From RYN-433 sp036558265 (lineage in GTDB: Bacteria > Planctomycetota > Phycisphaerae > Tepidisphaerales > Tepidisphaeraceae), in contig DATBFY010000126.1 of the NCBI GenBank assembly GCA_036558265.1, positions 1 through 5,528 on the forward strand: 5,528 bases of DNA, written 5' to 3'. Under the pieces are notes generated by a model. The model made no database searches. It was not told where the DNA came from and saw only the letters and a program-made list of their open reading frames with translations. Both the position numbers and the translations under genes were made by a program. This document shows, piece after piece, positions 4,963 to 5,528 of the stretch. Position 1 is the stretch's first letter. Every line of letters begins with the position of its first letter.

Positions 4963-4981
4963 CGCGGGCGTGGGCATGCCA
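4911..4981. repeat. Inverted repeat spanning the ATPase stop codon; possible terminator
   Basis: The left arm (4911-4931, TGCCATGCCCTCGCCCGCGC plus T) and right arm (4961-4981, AACGCGGGCGTGGGCATGCC plus A) are complementary at 18 of 21 positions around a 29-base spacer. The ATPase stop TAA is at 4960-4962, so the left arm and spacer encode the last residues (about GAMPSPALNDRGDAHVG) and the right arm begins within the stop. The conserved core TGCCATGCCC/GGGCATG looks like a dispersed genomic repeat. Its position before a convergent gene also suits a transcription end or mRNA-protecting hairpin. No T tract follows. Confidence 0.6.
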
Positions 4982-5018
4982 GTTGTGCGCCCCATTCCCA
5001 CCAGACGCGCTCCCCGCC

Positions 5019-5528
5019 TCACCGAGCATACCCACACTCCGGGCACCGCTCCGGCGACGCCCGAAGATCATACCCACACCGCGGACAGCACCCCGGCGCC
5101 ACCCGCCGATACCGCCGCCACGCGCTCAGCCCCAGATTGGCCAGCAACAGCGCCCCCGCCACCGCCGCCAGCGTCCGCCAAGCGAAACGCTTCGCCCCCG
5201 GCAACCACCGCCGCCACTCCAGTTCCTCGGCCACCCGCGCCTGCACTGGCCGCGTGTTGTAGACCATCAGATTCCCATTGCTCATCTCGACCCGACCGCC
5301 GGCGTTCCAGGCTTGCGGCCCCGTTGCACGCATCATGTCCGCCGCAAACGCATCGAAACGGTCGTGGTTGGCCACATCGACGCTCCACCGACCAGGATAA
5401 CCAGGCTGCAACACCGGCGTGCCCGGCGGATACAGATCCCGGAAAAAGTCGTGAACCGGATGAACCTGCAGCACGATCCCCCGATCCACCCGCGCCTTGG
5501 TCGTTACCAATACTGCGTTGTCGCTCCC
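5019..5528 (-). CDS. C-terminal part of a membrane protein with a terminal zinc ribbon (5' end outside window)
   Basis: The minus-strand frame is open from the right edge to TGA at 5021-5019, giving 169 residues. The first possible start inside is only a TTG at 5510, so the gene probably begins beyond the window. Numbered from that TTG, residues 14-26 (LQVHPVHDFFRDL) and 78-101 (SNGNLMVYNTRPVQARVAEE onward) resemble the pattern YDVRDL...G.LVVTTTP.N...V..LL seen in some planctomycete proteins related to STN or secretin short domains. That match is from memory and tentative. Residues 109-130 form one membrane helix (RTLAAVAGALLLANLGLSAW), flanked by basic WRRYRR. The tail CPRCGYDLRASPERCPECG carries zinc ligands Cys142, Cys145, Cys156 and Cys159 and would face the cytoplasm if the N-terminal domain is outside. 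The gene converges on the ATPase gene 56 bases away. Confidence 0.8.
   Translation of the reverse strand, partial: GSDNAVLVTTKARVDRGIVLQVHPVHDFFRDLYPPGTPVLQPGYPGRWSVDVANHDRFDAFAADMMRATGPQAWNAGGRVEMSNGNLMVYNTRPVQARVAEELEWRRWLPGAKRFAWRTLAAVAGALLLANLGLSAWRRYRRVAPGCCPRCGYDLRASPERCPECGYAR

Noticed and set aside
5027..5079. Direct repeat CATACCCACAC at 5027-5037 and 5069-5079
   Set aside because: Both copies encode the Cys-Gly-Tyr of the two zinc knuckles in the minus-strand gene, so the repeat is explained by the protein motif and not by a separate DNA element.

Overview
The window looks like chromosomal DNA from a GC-rich bacterium, most likely a planctomycete (Planctomycetota, perhaps Phycisphaerae). 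The main clue is a four-cysteine C-terminal zinc ribbon of the form CPRCGYDLRxxPERCPECG, which I associate from memory with many planctomycete membrane proteins. It occurs twice: at the end of a gene cut by the left edge, and at the end of a gene cut by the right edge. GC-rich palindromic repeats that are translated inside a gene, and the variable use of Shine-Dalgarno sites, fit the same picture. The assignment is inference, because no rRNA or other phylogenetic marker is present except recR.

Layout, left to right. (1) 1-80, the last codons of a zinc-ribbon protein. (2) 81-211, a non-coding stretch with a pyrimidine-rich block and a TATAAT box so close to the next ATG that the recR transcript is probably leaderless. 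(3) recR, 212-817, complete and full length. (4) 818-920, a long perfect hairpin that probably ends transcription from both convergent genes. (5) 921-1466 on the minus strand, a small alanine/lysine-rich lipoprotein with LEA-like 11-residue repeats. (6) 1467-1641, a divergent control region. (7) 1642-4962, an apparent three-gene operon: a sugar-type substrate-binding lipoprotein, an unrecognised single-pass membrane protein, and a double-domain RbsA-type ATPase. The last two genes overlap by ATGA. (8) 4963-5018, a short gap holding half of an inverted repeat. (9) 5019-5528 on the minus strand, the C-terminal part of a second zinc-ribbon membrane protein.

The operon encodes two of the three parts of a ribose/galactose-type ABC importer. 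The lipoprotein would capture the ligand outside the cytoplasmic membrane and the ATPase would power transport. No multi-pass permease lies in the window, and a convergent gene follows directly, so the channel must be encoded elsewhere or has been lost.

The most unusual feature is that two palindromic repeat elements appear to be part of the ATPase gene. A 120-bp element with 26-bp imperfect terminal inverted repeats and a nested palindrome lies in frame between the two ATPase domains. A second inverted repeat supplies the last codons and the stop. I see no defence system, CRISPR array, tRNA, rRNA or transposase gene here.
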